A stretch of 64,000 bases of DNA from Quercus robur (taxonomy: Eukaryota > Streptophyta > Magnoliopsida > Fagales > Fagaceae), in assembly GCF_932294415.1 (NCBI RefSeq), contig NC_065537.1:65982290-66046289 (forward strand), written 5' to 3'. Shown here in pieces: positions 45,641-56,675 of this stretch; within the stretch, counting starts at the first letter, position 1, and every line of letters begins with the position of its first letter. Under the pieces are notes generated by a model. The model made no database searches and was not told where the DNA came from. It worked only from the letters and a program-made list of their open reading frames with translations. A program made the translations under genes and the position numbers.

Positions 45641-46079
45641 GTCATACCGCATAAGAAAAGTTCATCAATTCTTTGTTTCTTAGTCACTGGAATATCAGGA
45701 AACTCATAACTCAGATTAATGCATGGGGTGATTGCTTGTCACTTGAGAGATAGAGAGGAATTTTTCCCCTAGTACATAAAAATATATAGTAAAAACTTCT
45801 TTATGTGGTGTTGAAAATATCTTCAACAAGGATATAAAAATTAGCATTTCCACTGAAAGAAGATGAAGCACAATTTCGTGGTAGTGGAACAATATCAACA
45901 TCAATATCACAACAACAATATATGGCGTTAGCACATAAGTCATCATGATAATAATTTGTATTAAGGTTTTTTTTTTTAATAGTTAAATTAATCACACACT
46001 AGCATTTTTCTAAAAAAATAAATAATAAAATAAAAAAAATAAAAAAACCACACACTAGCACACTTATTATTAATTACTC
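45641..46079. other. Intergenic, no gene seen
   Basis: No convincing frame. An A-rich low-complexity run lies at about 46010-46050. Confidence 0.5.
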
Positions 46080-46390
46080 CAAATTTGATTGGTGATAAAT
46101 TTTAGGTTTCATGGGTATTTAAGTCATTTGCTTAGTTTATTGGGTATTTTGGTAATTTTCTAGGTTTAATGGGTATTTTGGTCTTTTTAGTGGTTTTGGG
46201 GTATTTAAAGTTGGGTGATTTGTAGAAATAACACTTATTATTTAAGGTCATAATTGGGTTTAATTGGGTACCTAGTTAAAACCTAATTAAAATTAATGTT
46301 AATTGAGTTTAATTGGATTAATACTTATTTAACTCAATTAATAATTAAGTGAGTTTGGGTCTTATTTAAATGGGTGGGTACCGCTTAATG
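46080..46390. repeat. Degenerate ggtattttggtc repeat and gggtaat-rich flank
   Basis: Words such as atgggtattttggtaattttc and atgggtattttggtcttttt repeat over about 120 bp. The next 190 bp is rich in aattgggtt/aattgagtt words and ends aatgggtgggtacc, just before the minisatellite. It resembles 27696-28335 in reverse complement. Confidence 0.6.
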
Positions 46391-47375
46391 TTGGTATTGC
46401 TTAATGTGACAATGGAACCATCAAATTTGAGAAAAAAATAAATGAGCCACTATATGTGATAGAAGAACTGTCAAATTTGATATTGGAACTACACAATGTG
46501 ATATTGGAACCATCAAATTTGAGAAACAAATAAAGGAACCACTAAATGTAACAAAATAACCATCAAATGTGATGTTGGAATTGCACAATGTCAGAATGGA
46601 ACTGTCAAATGTGAGAAACAAATAAGGGAACCACCGAATGTGACAAAAGAACTGTCAAATGTGATGTTGGAGCTGCACAATGTGAGGATGGAAGCATCAG
46701 ATGTGAGAAAAAAGTAAGGGAATCACCAAATGTGAGAAAAGAACTATCACATGTAATATTGGAACTGCACAATGTGAGGATGGAACCATCAAATATGAGA
46801 AGAAAGTAAGGGAACCACCCAATGTGACCAAAATAGAGCAAATATGATGTTGGTACTGTTTAATATGACAATAGAACCATCAAATATGAGAAGGAAAAAA
46901 ATAAAAATAAAGGAACAGCTATATGTGACAAAAGAACTGTTAAATGTGATATTGGAATTGAACAATGTAATAATGAAACTATCAAATGTGAGAAAAAAAA
47001 AAAAAAGGGAACTACCAAATGTAAGAAAAGAATTGTCAAATGTGATGTTGGAACTGTACAATGTGAGGATGGAACCGTCAAATGTGAGAAAAAAAGTAAG
47101 GCCACCACCAAATGTGAGAAAAGAACTATTACATGTGATGTTGGAATTGCATAATGTGAGGATGGAACCATCAAATATGAGAAAAAAGTAAGTGAACTAC
47201 CAAATGTGATAAAAGAACTGTCACATGTAATGTTGGAACTGCACAATGTGAGGATGGAACAGTCAAATGTGAGAAAAAAGTAAGGGAACTACCAAATGTG
47301 AGAAAAGAACTGTCACATGTGATGTTGTAATTACACAATATAAGGATGAAACCGACAAATGTGAGAAAAAAGTAA
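46390..47375. repeat. Minisatellite, unit about 93 bp, about 10 copies
   Basis: Core words gatgttggaactgcacaatg, tgaggatggaaccatcaaat, gtgagaaaaaagtaagggaa and accaccaaatgtgagaaaag recur with spacing 91-101 bp (near 46570, 46661, 46756, 46848, 46949, 47042, 47137, 47231, 47322). It is bounded by gggtacc words on both sides (about 46376 and 47402). Because 93 is a multiple of three, long frames appear by themselves on both strands. Confidence 0.9.
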
Positions 47376-47379
47376 CCTG

Positions 47380-47655
47380 GTATAGCAGGTTACCTACTAG
47401 TGGGTACCGTACCCCCACTTTTTTTGGGGTGTACCGTAGAATTACCCCATCTTGAAAGGAAAATGTTTACCAACTAACACATTAAATAAATTTTAGGTCT
47501 TTATAAGAGTATGTAGTTATGAGACTGAAAGTATGTTTTTTTTTTTTTTTTTGGTTACTAAAATACTAGAACAACTTGTTTATGTCCTCTCTACATACAT
47601 ATATACGTACATGTACCCTACAAAAACATTCATTTGATGATGAATTCTATCCCAA

Positions 47656-47686
<31 letters not shown>

Positions 47687-48305
47687 ATATATTAATTGTA
47701 AGGAGCAGGCAAGAGGAGAAAATTGCTGCCTGACGTTATTTTTATTTTTTGATGTTTTCTTTAAATATTTTTTTATATCAAATTTAGTTGAATAATATAA
47801 TTTTTTTTCCATGTTTTGTAATGTCAAAAGGTTATAAGAGAAATATAGGATATAAAAAATATATTATAAGTGGAATATAGAATATCATTTTAAAGTTGAA
47901 CTCTAAATTTTAGATGTACAAATGGTTACAAACTTACAATATGACTTAAAATGATTATAATTTGATCATTTTATAAGTTTAACAAAAATTGACACATATT
48001 GTACATGAGATTTATTTCAATTACTAAAATTCATTACATCTCATTAAGTGAAATTTCGACAATGAAGAAATTATAACACGGATTATAAAAATCATAACAA
48101 AAAAAAAAGAAAAACACAATATAATGCTTATGTTATTTTACTGGTAATATTAAAATACCATTTCATATTCACAAGAGTGCCGGTGTTTTATTTTATTTTA
48201 TTATGTAGAATGGTCTTACATATAATGTGTGGGCATATATAACGTGTATCTACATATATTCACACTTGAATGAAGACATATATGTTAGTTATAACTTTTA
48301 TATAT
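47380..48305. other. AT-rich intergenic DNA, no gene seen
   Basis: Contains a (ATGT)n run at about 47667-47690 and a T run at about 47537-47553. No coding sequence. Confidence 0.55.
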
Positions 48306-48315
48306 AGAGAGAGAT

Positions 48316-48716
48316 GAGTTCAAGTTATACACTTGGTATAACTTTAAGCAATGTTACAGCACTTAATAACTTGTTATTGAATTCATACCTTAAATATATC
48401 ACTGTTAGATTATAGTATCTTTGTATATTTTACATATATACTTGCAAAATTTCAAGGTGATTAAAGATTAATAGTTATGTCATCAATTAATTGTTTAAAT
48501 TCAATTGTAATTTAAAATAATGCATAAAAGATGAGTTTATAAATTGAATGGTAAATAACATTCGATTGACATGAAAATTTACATGCATGTTAAAAATATA
48601 TAGAACATGTAATCCATCGGTTGAATTTTTAAAATATGAATTCAATAACAAGTTATTAAATAGTGTAACATTTTTTTAAGTTATATCATGTGTAACTTGA
48701 ACTTGAACCCATAGAA
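48316..48716. mobile_element. Foldback MITE, single copy of the family amplified in the CACTA array
   Basis: The left end gagttcaagttatac and the reverse of the right end (gggttcaagttcaagttacac) pair. Pairing continues through aatgttacagcacttaataac and ataacttgttattgaattcat on both arms, about 100 bp each. The centre matches the 345-bp array units at 19647-21590 in the reverse direction (for example gatgagttta, acatgcatgttaa, attgattgatgaca-like words). Possible 10-bp flanking repeats agagagagat (48306-48315, 48717-48726) are simple sequence and so only weak evidence. There is no coding capacity. Confidence 0.78.
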
Positions 48717-48988
48717 AGAGAGAGATATAGGTCCAATCATTATACGTAAGGGACTTTGGCAGTTTGGCCTTGGCCTAGTCTCCAAGACTGAAAGGTTCAA
48801 TCATTATTTAGGGACTTGAGTGTAACAATCACAAGAGCAGTTGTTGGTAATTTTTTTTTTTCTTGTGCCTATGTCAATATGTGAATAATTTGATAGTTAA
48901 ATAATGGAAATTGATGGTGGAATTCAAAATGAGTAATGCCACTATGTGATTGTTCTTTGGGATTACTTAGGCTTGAAAAAGCACTTAC

Positions 48989-49162
48989 AGAGTTATTCCC
49001 ATTAATATCAAAAAAGGAAGTTGGTCCCCTCTCATTTAGCATTGACGAAACAGTGGTCAACAGTAGTGAGCTATACTGTTGCCTACTCCTAACTTTCTCA
49101 CTTCGAAGGAGGGCAAAGATTTTGCGGATATCCTTCCCAGATATGCTATGCCCACCAATGAC
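48989..49162 (-). pseudogene. SPI: Captured exon of a SPIRRIG/LvsA-type BEACH-domain protein gene
   Basis: A minus-strand block of 58 codons, VIGGHSISGKDIRKIFALLR then SEKVRSRQQYSSLL and SSMLNERGPTSFFDINGN. It is bounded by an AG acceptor (49163-49164) and a GTAAGT donor starting at 48988. This matches an exon of the very large plant BEACH/WD40 proteins of the SPIRRIG/LvsA family, which act in membrane trafficking and P-body regulation. The exon keeps its frame and both splice sites. The rest of the ~3,600-residue gene is absent. Substitutions relative to the usual family sequence (for example Arg in KVRSRQQ where KVGTRQQ is common) suggest decay since capture. Confidence 0.85.
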
Positions 49163-49806
49163 CTGAATTAAATGGCAATTTTCAAGATGACATTATCAGT
49201 ATCTTTTAGAGAAAACCAATGAAGAAGAAAGTATCTTCAAGAGAAAATTAGGCATTAACATTTAATTTACACTAGGATTTCATCATAGATGGCACCAATT
49301 AAAAGGAAATTCATTCTCTAATTCTATTTCTAACCTCAAAATTCAATTAGTAATAATAGGTAACCCAAATTAGGGGGCTTGTCGTTTTCTCACATTTCCC
49401 TCAATCATAATTCAAGTACTACTAGGCATCTCAAGAGGGTCCCCCACCTTTTTAAAAGAAAAATTAGGCTGAAAATGTAAACAAAATGGCCAAACAAATG
49501 GACAAGAGGGGAAGATTCCAGTTCACACTCCTTAAAATATTTGAAATTTGGTCACTACTCACTATCAAACTTTTTTTTATATTTTGGAGATTAAAAAGGA
49601 ATCTCAACCGTTCTAGATTAGAATTTAGAATCTCGACCAAACAACAAAAACGAAACTTGAATTATCAAAGATGGGATATAGTTAATATTCCACTTCAATC
49701 CCAACCACTCTTAACAACTAGAACTTTTAGATGTATAGCGAATTTAGGACTAAAAACCAAAACCAAAAGTAAAAACAAAAGGATAGCCAAATGACAAACA
49801 TTGTAC

Positions 49807-49990
49807 CTGGTTTCTTGCGTGTTTCCGAAGAGTACCAGATTCCACACGGCAAGAAAACACCAATTCCACTCCCACATGATGGTCCTTTTCTTGAATCGGA
49901 CCCACCCATGCAAAACGCCCCCATACCCGACCCCACTTGCTGGTGGTGACTTTGAGCTTGACTACTCCATGGGTTTGTCTGAGCCTAAGC
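49807..49990 (-). pseudogene. Possible further captured exon, source not identified
   Basis: The minus-strand frame reads GSGMGAFCMGGSDSRKG then GSGIGVFLPCGIW and SETRKKPG, and meets a GT donor at 49806. The Gly-rich GTGVFLP.G and RKKPG pattern looks like a conserved plant protein exon, but I cannot name the family. It lies between the SPIRRIG and CONSTANS-like fragments on the same strand. Confidence 0.45.
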
Positions 49991-50097
49991 CTGAGCCTAA
50001 CCACTTCCTACATTACCAAGCCCATTACAAAATCTAGCTTTCTTCGGAAACTGTTGGGGCTGTTCCTTTTGCCCTGAAGATTTAGCTTGTTGTTATA

Positions 50098-50397
50098 GTC
50101 ATTGTTGAACATCCACGCCAATGAAGGCATGAACAAATCTTGACCACCGCCATCGCACCAGTCCTAGATTGTCAGGGCGGATTGATTCGCCTTCTTATCA
50201 TCGAGATCTAAGCCCCAAAGGGAAGCGAGATCGAGAGCTAAGGGGCAGCCAGAGAAGCCTTCGATTGGGCTTCGATCGTATGAGGCCGACACAGAGTAAT
50301 AACTGTGAGCATCCAAATCACACTTTTGGCAAAGCATGAGGTTATCCGTGGAGCACTGAACCGAAACCAGTTCTGAGCTATAGTTATCGCAGATCTG
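50098..50397 (-). pseudogene. Captured fragment of a CONSTANS-like (COL13/14/15-type) gene
   Basis: On the minus strand it reads QICDNYSSELVSVQCSTDN, LMLCQKCDLDAHSYYSVSAS, YDRSPIEGFSGCP and LASLWGLDLDDKK. This is the second B-box zinc finger plus the following conserved segment of COL13-15-type transcription regulators. The zinc ligands are partly lost (CDNY where CDSC is usual), and a TAG stop interrupts the frame after NQSALTI near 50150. The first B-box and the C-terminal CCT domain are missing. The fragment is a relic within the CACTA-ended region. Confidence 0.82.
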
Positions 50398-50514
50398 TGA
50401 CCAGAGATGCTTCCATTTCTCTCACTTCCTCTCTGGTTGTTGAAAGAAAGAAACCTTAAAAATACAAAGGCTAGGTCTAATAGGTTTTAAGGGGTTTTAT
50501 TTATACTTTGCCCA

Positions 50515-50864
50515 AAGCCGCGCTTTTAAACCACGGTTATAGGCAAAGCTAAAGCTACGTTTTTAAAATGTGGCTTCAGCTTTGCCTATAGCCACAGCTT
50601 ATAAAAGCGGCTATAGGTCAGTTTAAAAAAAATAAAATTGATTTGGCTGGTCCTATAGCCACATTTTCCAAACGCGGCAATAGGTCCTAACCAAAAACGC
50701 GACTATAAACACCTATAAACGCGGCTATAGGATATGCCTATAGCCGCGTTTTAAACATACAGCTATTGGTTAATACTTTAAGCCGCATTTACTAAAAACA
50801 CGGCTATAGCCTGCTTGTAGCTACATTTTTGCAAATGCGGCTATAGCCCGCGTGTTTTGTAGTG
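50515..50864. repeat. Subterminal ctatagccgcg array of the second element
   Basis: At least ten ggctatagg / ctatagccgc words in both orientations, GC-richer than the surroundings, ending at the gtagtg terminus. Confidence 0.75.
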
Positions 50865-50979
50865 ATACTATAAGGCACTTGATATTTGATGGTTATAACT
50901 GATGAAGCTTTTTATCTTATTAATACTATTTTCTCATTTGGGTTACTTGAGAATTCAGATGTAACTAAGGAGGTGTCTG

Positions 50980-51010
<31 letters not shown>

Positions 51011-51455
51011 GGGGAAATGGGGGTATCTGCAATTGACTTCACTGCTTTGTTTTTTTTTTAGGTAAATATATATGGGGAGGGTAGCGTGTTAATGGGATTC
51101 GAACCCCTCTTTCAAGTTTCAAAGTCCACCTTCATTGTATTATTGATTCAGTCCATTAATTTAGTCATTGACTCGTTCTGATGACTTTATCAAAGTCTCA
51201 GAACTGGACGTCGACGTCATAGATAACTGTGGCAAATGTTATACAAATGTAAGTAACCCCCAGTATATGATTTGAACGGGTCTATCTTAATTTCTAATGC
51301 ATATAAAATTCCAGCATCTCCTAAAATAAAAGGTTAAGCATGTGTTTAGTGCATTAATACATGAAATGAGATTCTGACGTGTTCAAATCCCAAATTCCAC
51401 TGTATGTGGACATAAGCCGTGTCCTAAAATAAATAAATAAATAAAATCTAGCATC
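50865..51455. other. WAK upstream region
   Basis: No coding sequence. Long T run at about 50987-51010. A gggattcgaacccct word near 51090 is a common repeat relic, not a tRNA. Confidence 0.55.
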
Positions 51456-51463
51456 TATATATA
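51456..51463 (+). promoter_or_regulatory. TATA box of the WAK gene
   Basis: TATATATA about 61-68 bp upstream of the start codon at 51524. The short distance implies a leader of roughly 30-40 bp. Confidence 0.5.
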
Positions 51464-51523
51464 GGAAGTTTTTTTGTTCCGAAACACGGTAAACTCCTCT
51501 TCTCAAAAAATATTGGGTGCTAT

Positions 51524-54500
51524 ATGGGTTTCCGATTGCACAAGATGCTTTTGCAAGTCACATGGGTTGGTGTGTTATTATCAGTGACTACTTCAGCCTC
51601 AGCTGTACTATCATATCCATCAGCCCTACCTAATTGTCAGAACAGTTGTGGTGTCGAAATTCCATATCCTTTTGGAATGAATCAAGGATGTTACCTAGAT
51701 GAAAGTTTTCGCATCACTTGTGTTAACTTGTCCATACCTATGTATGGAGATGTCGTTGTTAAAAACATTTCCATCGAAGACCACAGTATAGAGATCTTGG
51801 CCTATACAGCCAGGGACTGTTACAACAAAATTGGTGCGCTTGTGAATAATACCAATTACCCCACTCTCTGGTCCCGTTATTTCACAATTTCTGACACTCA
51901 AAACGTGTTCATGGCCGTCGGGTGTGACACTTACGCATACCTTAATGGTTTTAAGAACAATCATTCTTTCTCCCTCGGCTGCACGTCGGTATGTGTAGAT
52001 GCTAGCAATGTGGTCAATGGCTCTTGCTCTGGGATCGGCTGTTGCCAGACGGAAATTCCTGAAGGAATGAAAAATATTAGTTTGGAAGCGCATAGCTTTA
52101 ATGATCATTCAAAAGTATTGAATTTTAATCCATGCAGCTATTCCTTTATTGTGCAAAAGGACAAGTTCAATTTCTCAGTTGATTCCCTTCAAAATCTTCC
52201 GGAAAAGATGCCAATGGTTCTTGATTGGGCTGTCGGAAATGAAAAATGGGCGGCCGGTAATGAAACATGTGCTGTGAACACAAAGAATTATCCATGTGGA
52301 GGGAATAGCACTTGTAAGGGTTCTAAAAATGGAGGATACTTTTGTCTCTGCATGGATGGTTACCGTGGGAACCCATACCTCAAAGATGGTTGTCAAGGTA
52401 TTCTTCTTATATAATTTTGATATAGTCAACTATAAGTGGCAGAGAATCACTTTCACTAACTACATTAGAATTGTGATATAAAAATTGTGTTCACCAACTT
52501 TCTCATAACCCTTGCTTGTATTTATATTTCCTCGAAGTTACTTAAAGATGAGCTTTATTACCACCAGATATTGACGAATGCAAAGAGGGCAATAACAACT
52601 GCACGGGCGAAAACACTAATTGTGTTAATGACCCAGGAAGTTATTATTGTGTGTGCAGCGTGGTACCATTTTGATGACAGAAGGGCATGTGTCCATCCAT
52701 CATCCAATCTAGCAATTAAGCTCACCATTGGTAAGTATATTTAATTATGGGAAATTCTTGTTGTGTATAAACTATTTTACACAATATTATATATACTCCG
52801 AAAAAACAACTGAGACTTTAAATCATGGTTTTATAGGTATTTTTGGTTGTGTAAAACAATTTGTATGTATTAAATACAACCCTTTAATTACTAATATATA
52901 TTGTGGTGTATTCTTGAAAAATGCTTATTGAGTTTGCAGTTGATTGTCAATTACAACTGTACCATATATATATATATATATATATGAGTAATTAATTTAT
53001 TAATTTGTACTTCAAGGGATATCTTTATTATATTCTCTTCTCTCACATAATAGTGAGCTCTATTAACTAAATTTATAGTGAGAGCCATCATTGATTGTGA
53101 AGAATATTCATACAATAAAAGTCTAGTGACATAAAAAAATTTTATAACTTTTCTTATAATGTTTGACATTTTATGTTATGACCGTGGATTGTAAAAAAAG
53201 TGTTATTGTGAATTTATCTGAAAGTAATGTTTTAATTATAACTTTTTTGTTTTAATTATAACTTCTAAACATCTAATGACAAGGTTATCAAAAAATTTGA
53301 CTCTCTAGCTAGCATCACTTACATTATAGGATTATGTCATAGCACCCAATATTATTAAAATTATATCTATAGGCTTAACCTTCTGCCTTAAGTTATGTCT
53401 TTTTGTATTATATATATAAATACTTTAATTAGAATCTCCCTAATATGTTATTTATCCAACACTAAAAAGATTCCATATGATTAAGACACTTTCCCCCTAA
53501 ACTATAATTATTTGTAGTTATATCTCAAATGGCTGAAACAATCAAATTAGGGGAAAAAAACCTCAAATGGTTGAGGTAAGTGCCATTACCATTTTTTAAG
53601 GAAAAAAAATCAGAGATTTTATTTTTTACTGTTGCAAAATAATAAATAGTAAGAATAATTCTACATCAACAAACTATTTTACAACATTTTACTTTATAAT
53701 ATTTTTACAAAATGTTTATGTGGCCCACAATTAATATCATTTTTTTATTTACTAATAATCATTCACCACATCTGCAATTTGTAAATTTTTTTGTAAAATA
53801 GTTTGTATTTCTAGTATTATTCTAATAGTAATAAAGAATGATAGTTTGTTCGGAAAAATGAAAATTAATTTGAATTGTATTTATTATTTTTTTTTTTTTG
53901 GTTTAGATTGGTTGGGATAGAACTTCCACATAATATTGAAATTTTTTCTTCAACTTATTGTTGGATTGAGATTTTGTCAATCCAATTAGTTAGTATTATC
54001 AGGAAAAAGAAAAAAAAAAAAGCAAAAGTGGATTATTGAATGTGGTGGTGAATAATTTAAAATCATTGTCCATGTGTTCAATAAAAAATTAAATAAATAG
54101 TCTTGAACTTTTAATATTTGACTTAACTCATATGTTTACCAACCTAATTTTTAGCCTATATTTATAAATTTATAGAATGAATGTATTCCATTAAATTGAT
54201 TAAATTTTTAGCCTAGTTTGTTTCTTTTTTATTTACTTCTGGTTATCATCAAATAAAAAGATTAAATTGAAATACTGTAATATGATATATTTAAATAGAA
54301 GTCTTGCCAATCTGGAAATATCTGCATGGAATGAGAGAATGGGAATAGAGAGTGAAATAGTCCTCTCTCTCTCTCTCTCTCTCTCAAGAAAGCTAAAACT
54401 CGCAAAATCTTTTTTTTTTTTTTTTTTTTGGGAATGGTAATACTCTCAAAATTGATCTCTTATTTTGTCAAATTTTATTATATTTTATCTTTATTTTTAC

Positions 54501-55889
54501 ATTGTGAGAAAGAAAGTTTTCTTCATTGTTACTAACCTCTCTTGTTCTCTTCTTTAGCATTTTAACTTCCAAATATAATATAGATTTAAATTGACCTGAT
54601 TCCCAAATTTTTGAAAAGAAAAAGAAACTATACAACGTCTCTTTGTGTATATATATGGAGTATTACATTTGTTTCTTTCAAATATAGGTATTGGCATATG
54701 CATTATAGCTATGCTTGTTTGTAGCTCTTCGCTGTACTTGATAGTAAATCAAAGAAAGCTAATGAAGATTAAACAAAGGTTCTTTCAGCAGAATGGTGGT
54801 TTAATATTACAACAACAACTCTCTAGACAAGATAATTCAACTAACGTGGTAAAAATCTTTACAACAGAAGAGTTGGAGAAGGCTACCAACAATTATGATG
54901 AAAATCTAATCATTGGTCGAGGAGGGTTTGGTACTGTTTATAAAGGATTTTTACCAGATGATAGAATTGTGGCCATTAAGAAGTCAAAAATAGTAGATGA
55001 AAGCCAAATTGAGCAGTTCATCAATGAGTTAGTTGTGCTTTCTCAAATTAACCACACGAATGTGGTTAAACTATTGGGTTGTTGTTTAGAGACACAAGTT
55101 CCTTTGCTAGTTTATGAATTTGTACCTAATGGTACTCTCTTTGAGTACATACACCATGAAAGCAAGGTGTCTATTGTACCATGGGAAACTCGTCTTAGGA
55201 TAGCTACAGAATCTGCGGAAGCACTTTCGTATTTGCACTCTTCAGCTTCTCCACCTATAATCCATAGAGATGTCAAGTCTTCAAACATATTACTAGATGG
55301 TAAACACATAGCAAAGGTATCAGATTTTGGAGCGTCAAGATTAGTTCCACTTGACCAAACACAAGCCATAGCTACAATGGTGCAAGGAACTTTTGGATAT
55401 TTAGATCCCGAATACTTGCACACAAGCCAATTGACAGAGAAAAGTGATGTTTATAGTTTTGGAGTGGTCCTTGTGGAGTTATTAACAGGGAAAAAGGCAA
55501 TTTCATTTGATAGGCCTGAGGAGGAGAGAAGCCTTGCTTTGTATTTTCTTTCTTCTTTGAAAGAAAATAGATTGTTTGAAGTTCTTGAGAAGAATATAGC
55601 AAATGAAGAAAATGCAGAGCAACTGAAAGAAGTTTCAAATCTTGCAATGAGGTGCTTAAGATTGAAAGGGGAGGATAGACCTAATATGAAGGAAGTAGCA
55701 ATGGAACTTCAGGGTTTAAGAAAGATGGAAAAGCATTCGTGGGTCAATGTCGGTTCCAACTTGGAAGAGACTGAATACTTACTTGGTGGGCCATCTGATT
55801 CTCGTGAATATGATGTTAGTGATAAAATAACCACTGGTTATGATACTGTGAAACATCACGTAATGTTGGCCTTTGATGATGGGAGATGA
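51524..55889 (+). CDS. Wall-associated kinase (WAK/WAKL) gene, three exons, EGF exon disrupted
   Basis: Exon 1 (51524-52397) encodes a signal peptide ([20 protein letters not shown]), a galacturonan-binding GUB_WAK domain ([20 protein letters not shown]) and a first EGF-like repeat ending DGCQ. Exon 2 (52568-52730) encodes a calcium-binding EGF repeat starting [12 protein letters not shown]. Exon 3 (54688-55889) encodes a membrane helix ([11 protein letters not shown]) and a complete RD kinase: [63 protein letters not shown]. WAKs span the plasma membrane and bind cell-wall pectin. Exon 1 ends and exon 3 begins in phase 1. Exon 2 is 163 bp, not a multiple of three. Its frame changes at [14 protein letters not shown], giving two adjacent stops near 52670. 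The full transcript would therefore be truncated, whereas joining exon 1 to exon 3 keeps frame. Recent pseudogene or alternative isoform. Confidence 0.85.
53649..53826. mobile_element. MITE-like inverted repeat in WAK intron 2
   Basis: The left arm aacaaactattttacaaca and the reverse of the right arm (acaaactattttacaaaaa) pair over about 45 bp, with a gtggcccacaatt centre. Intron 2 (52731-54687) is 1957 bp. It also holds (TA)n at 52966-52985, (CT)n at 54363-54386 and a T run at 54411-54429, but no exon. Confidence 0.55.
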
Positions 55890-56281
55890 TCAAAGCTGGG
55901 TAACATAAGTTTACCAAATGTCATATATATGCTAGTTTGTGTAATTTCTTGCCTTTCAATTTATTTCCTTTCCTTGTAATTTTTAGGAGTTTTCTCCTAA
56001 AATGCAAGTGTAGGGATAAATAATGAACTTGAAACTTCAAAATTGTAATTTTATTATAGTGCCTTTTTATTATTATCTTACTTTATTTGTAAACACTTCA
56101 CATAAATCTCTTACCAATTTCTTTACATTTGTGTTTTCATATTAACATAAGTATACATAATTTATACTTAAAACAAAACTTTAACATGATATATATTATC
56201 TTCCCTTATACAAGAAAATTTCAAAATAAATTTTTTTATTTATAAAATAACACACACACACATACATACATACATCATACA

Positions 56282-56315
<34 letters not shown>

Positions 56316-56675
56316 TAAATTTAGAGTAAATCAAGTATAGTTTCTAAGATGTCATATAATAAGTTCTCTAATTAAATTAAAATAAATCGTTGCATTAAAT
56401 TTAATTGTCATTGAAATATATATCATTAATTGTGTTTTATTAGTCAATAGTTATGTATTTGAATTTGATTGGGGGAATCTAATTCAAGCATTGTATCTAA
56501 GAAACTATACCTAAATTTTAGTCATTCAAAATATGATTGGGTTTTTTTTTTTTTTTTTTTTTTGGGGGGGGGGGGGGGGTTCTATAATACTAGAACAACT
56601 TGCTTTATGTCAGCTCTACGCATGAATACACTTTCAAGAACATTTATTTAAGAGAGAGAGAGAGAGAGAGATTTA
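55890..56675. other. WAK 3' flank, no further gene
   Basis: AT-rich, with (CA)n/(TACA)n/(TA)n at about 56251-56317, T and G homopolymers at 56540-56579 and (AG)n at 56651-56670. No coding sequence. Confidence 0.55.

Larger units (their letters stand above)
48870..50864 (-). mobile_element. Second gene-capturing region with a CACTA-type end
   Basis: The right end reads gcgtgttttgtagtg, that is CACTACAAAACACGC in reverse, a CACTA terminus. It is preceded by an array (50515-50850) of gcggctatag/ctatagccgc words in both directions, a subterminal region like that of the first CACTA element but a different subfamily. Inside are at least two recognisable host gene fragments, both sense on the minus strand. 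I could not find the matching left CACTA end, so the left border is a guess; the element may be truncated there. There is no transposase frame. Confidence 0.6.

Noticed and set aside
46844-47191. 115-codon open frame as a possible gene
   Set aside because: It lies wholly in the 93-bp minisatellite, and the opposite strand is equally open. Unit length divisible by three explains it.
48936-49166. 76-codon plus-strand frame
   Set aside because: It is the shadow of the minus-strand SPIRRIG-type exon, which has matching splice sites and a known family pattern.
51080-51110. gggattcgaacccct resembles a tRNA B-box (and a similar word near 59185)
   Set aside because: No A-box, acceptor stem or anticodon arm can be drawn around it on either strand. 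Such words are common in decayed plant repeats.
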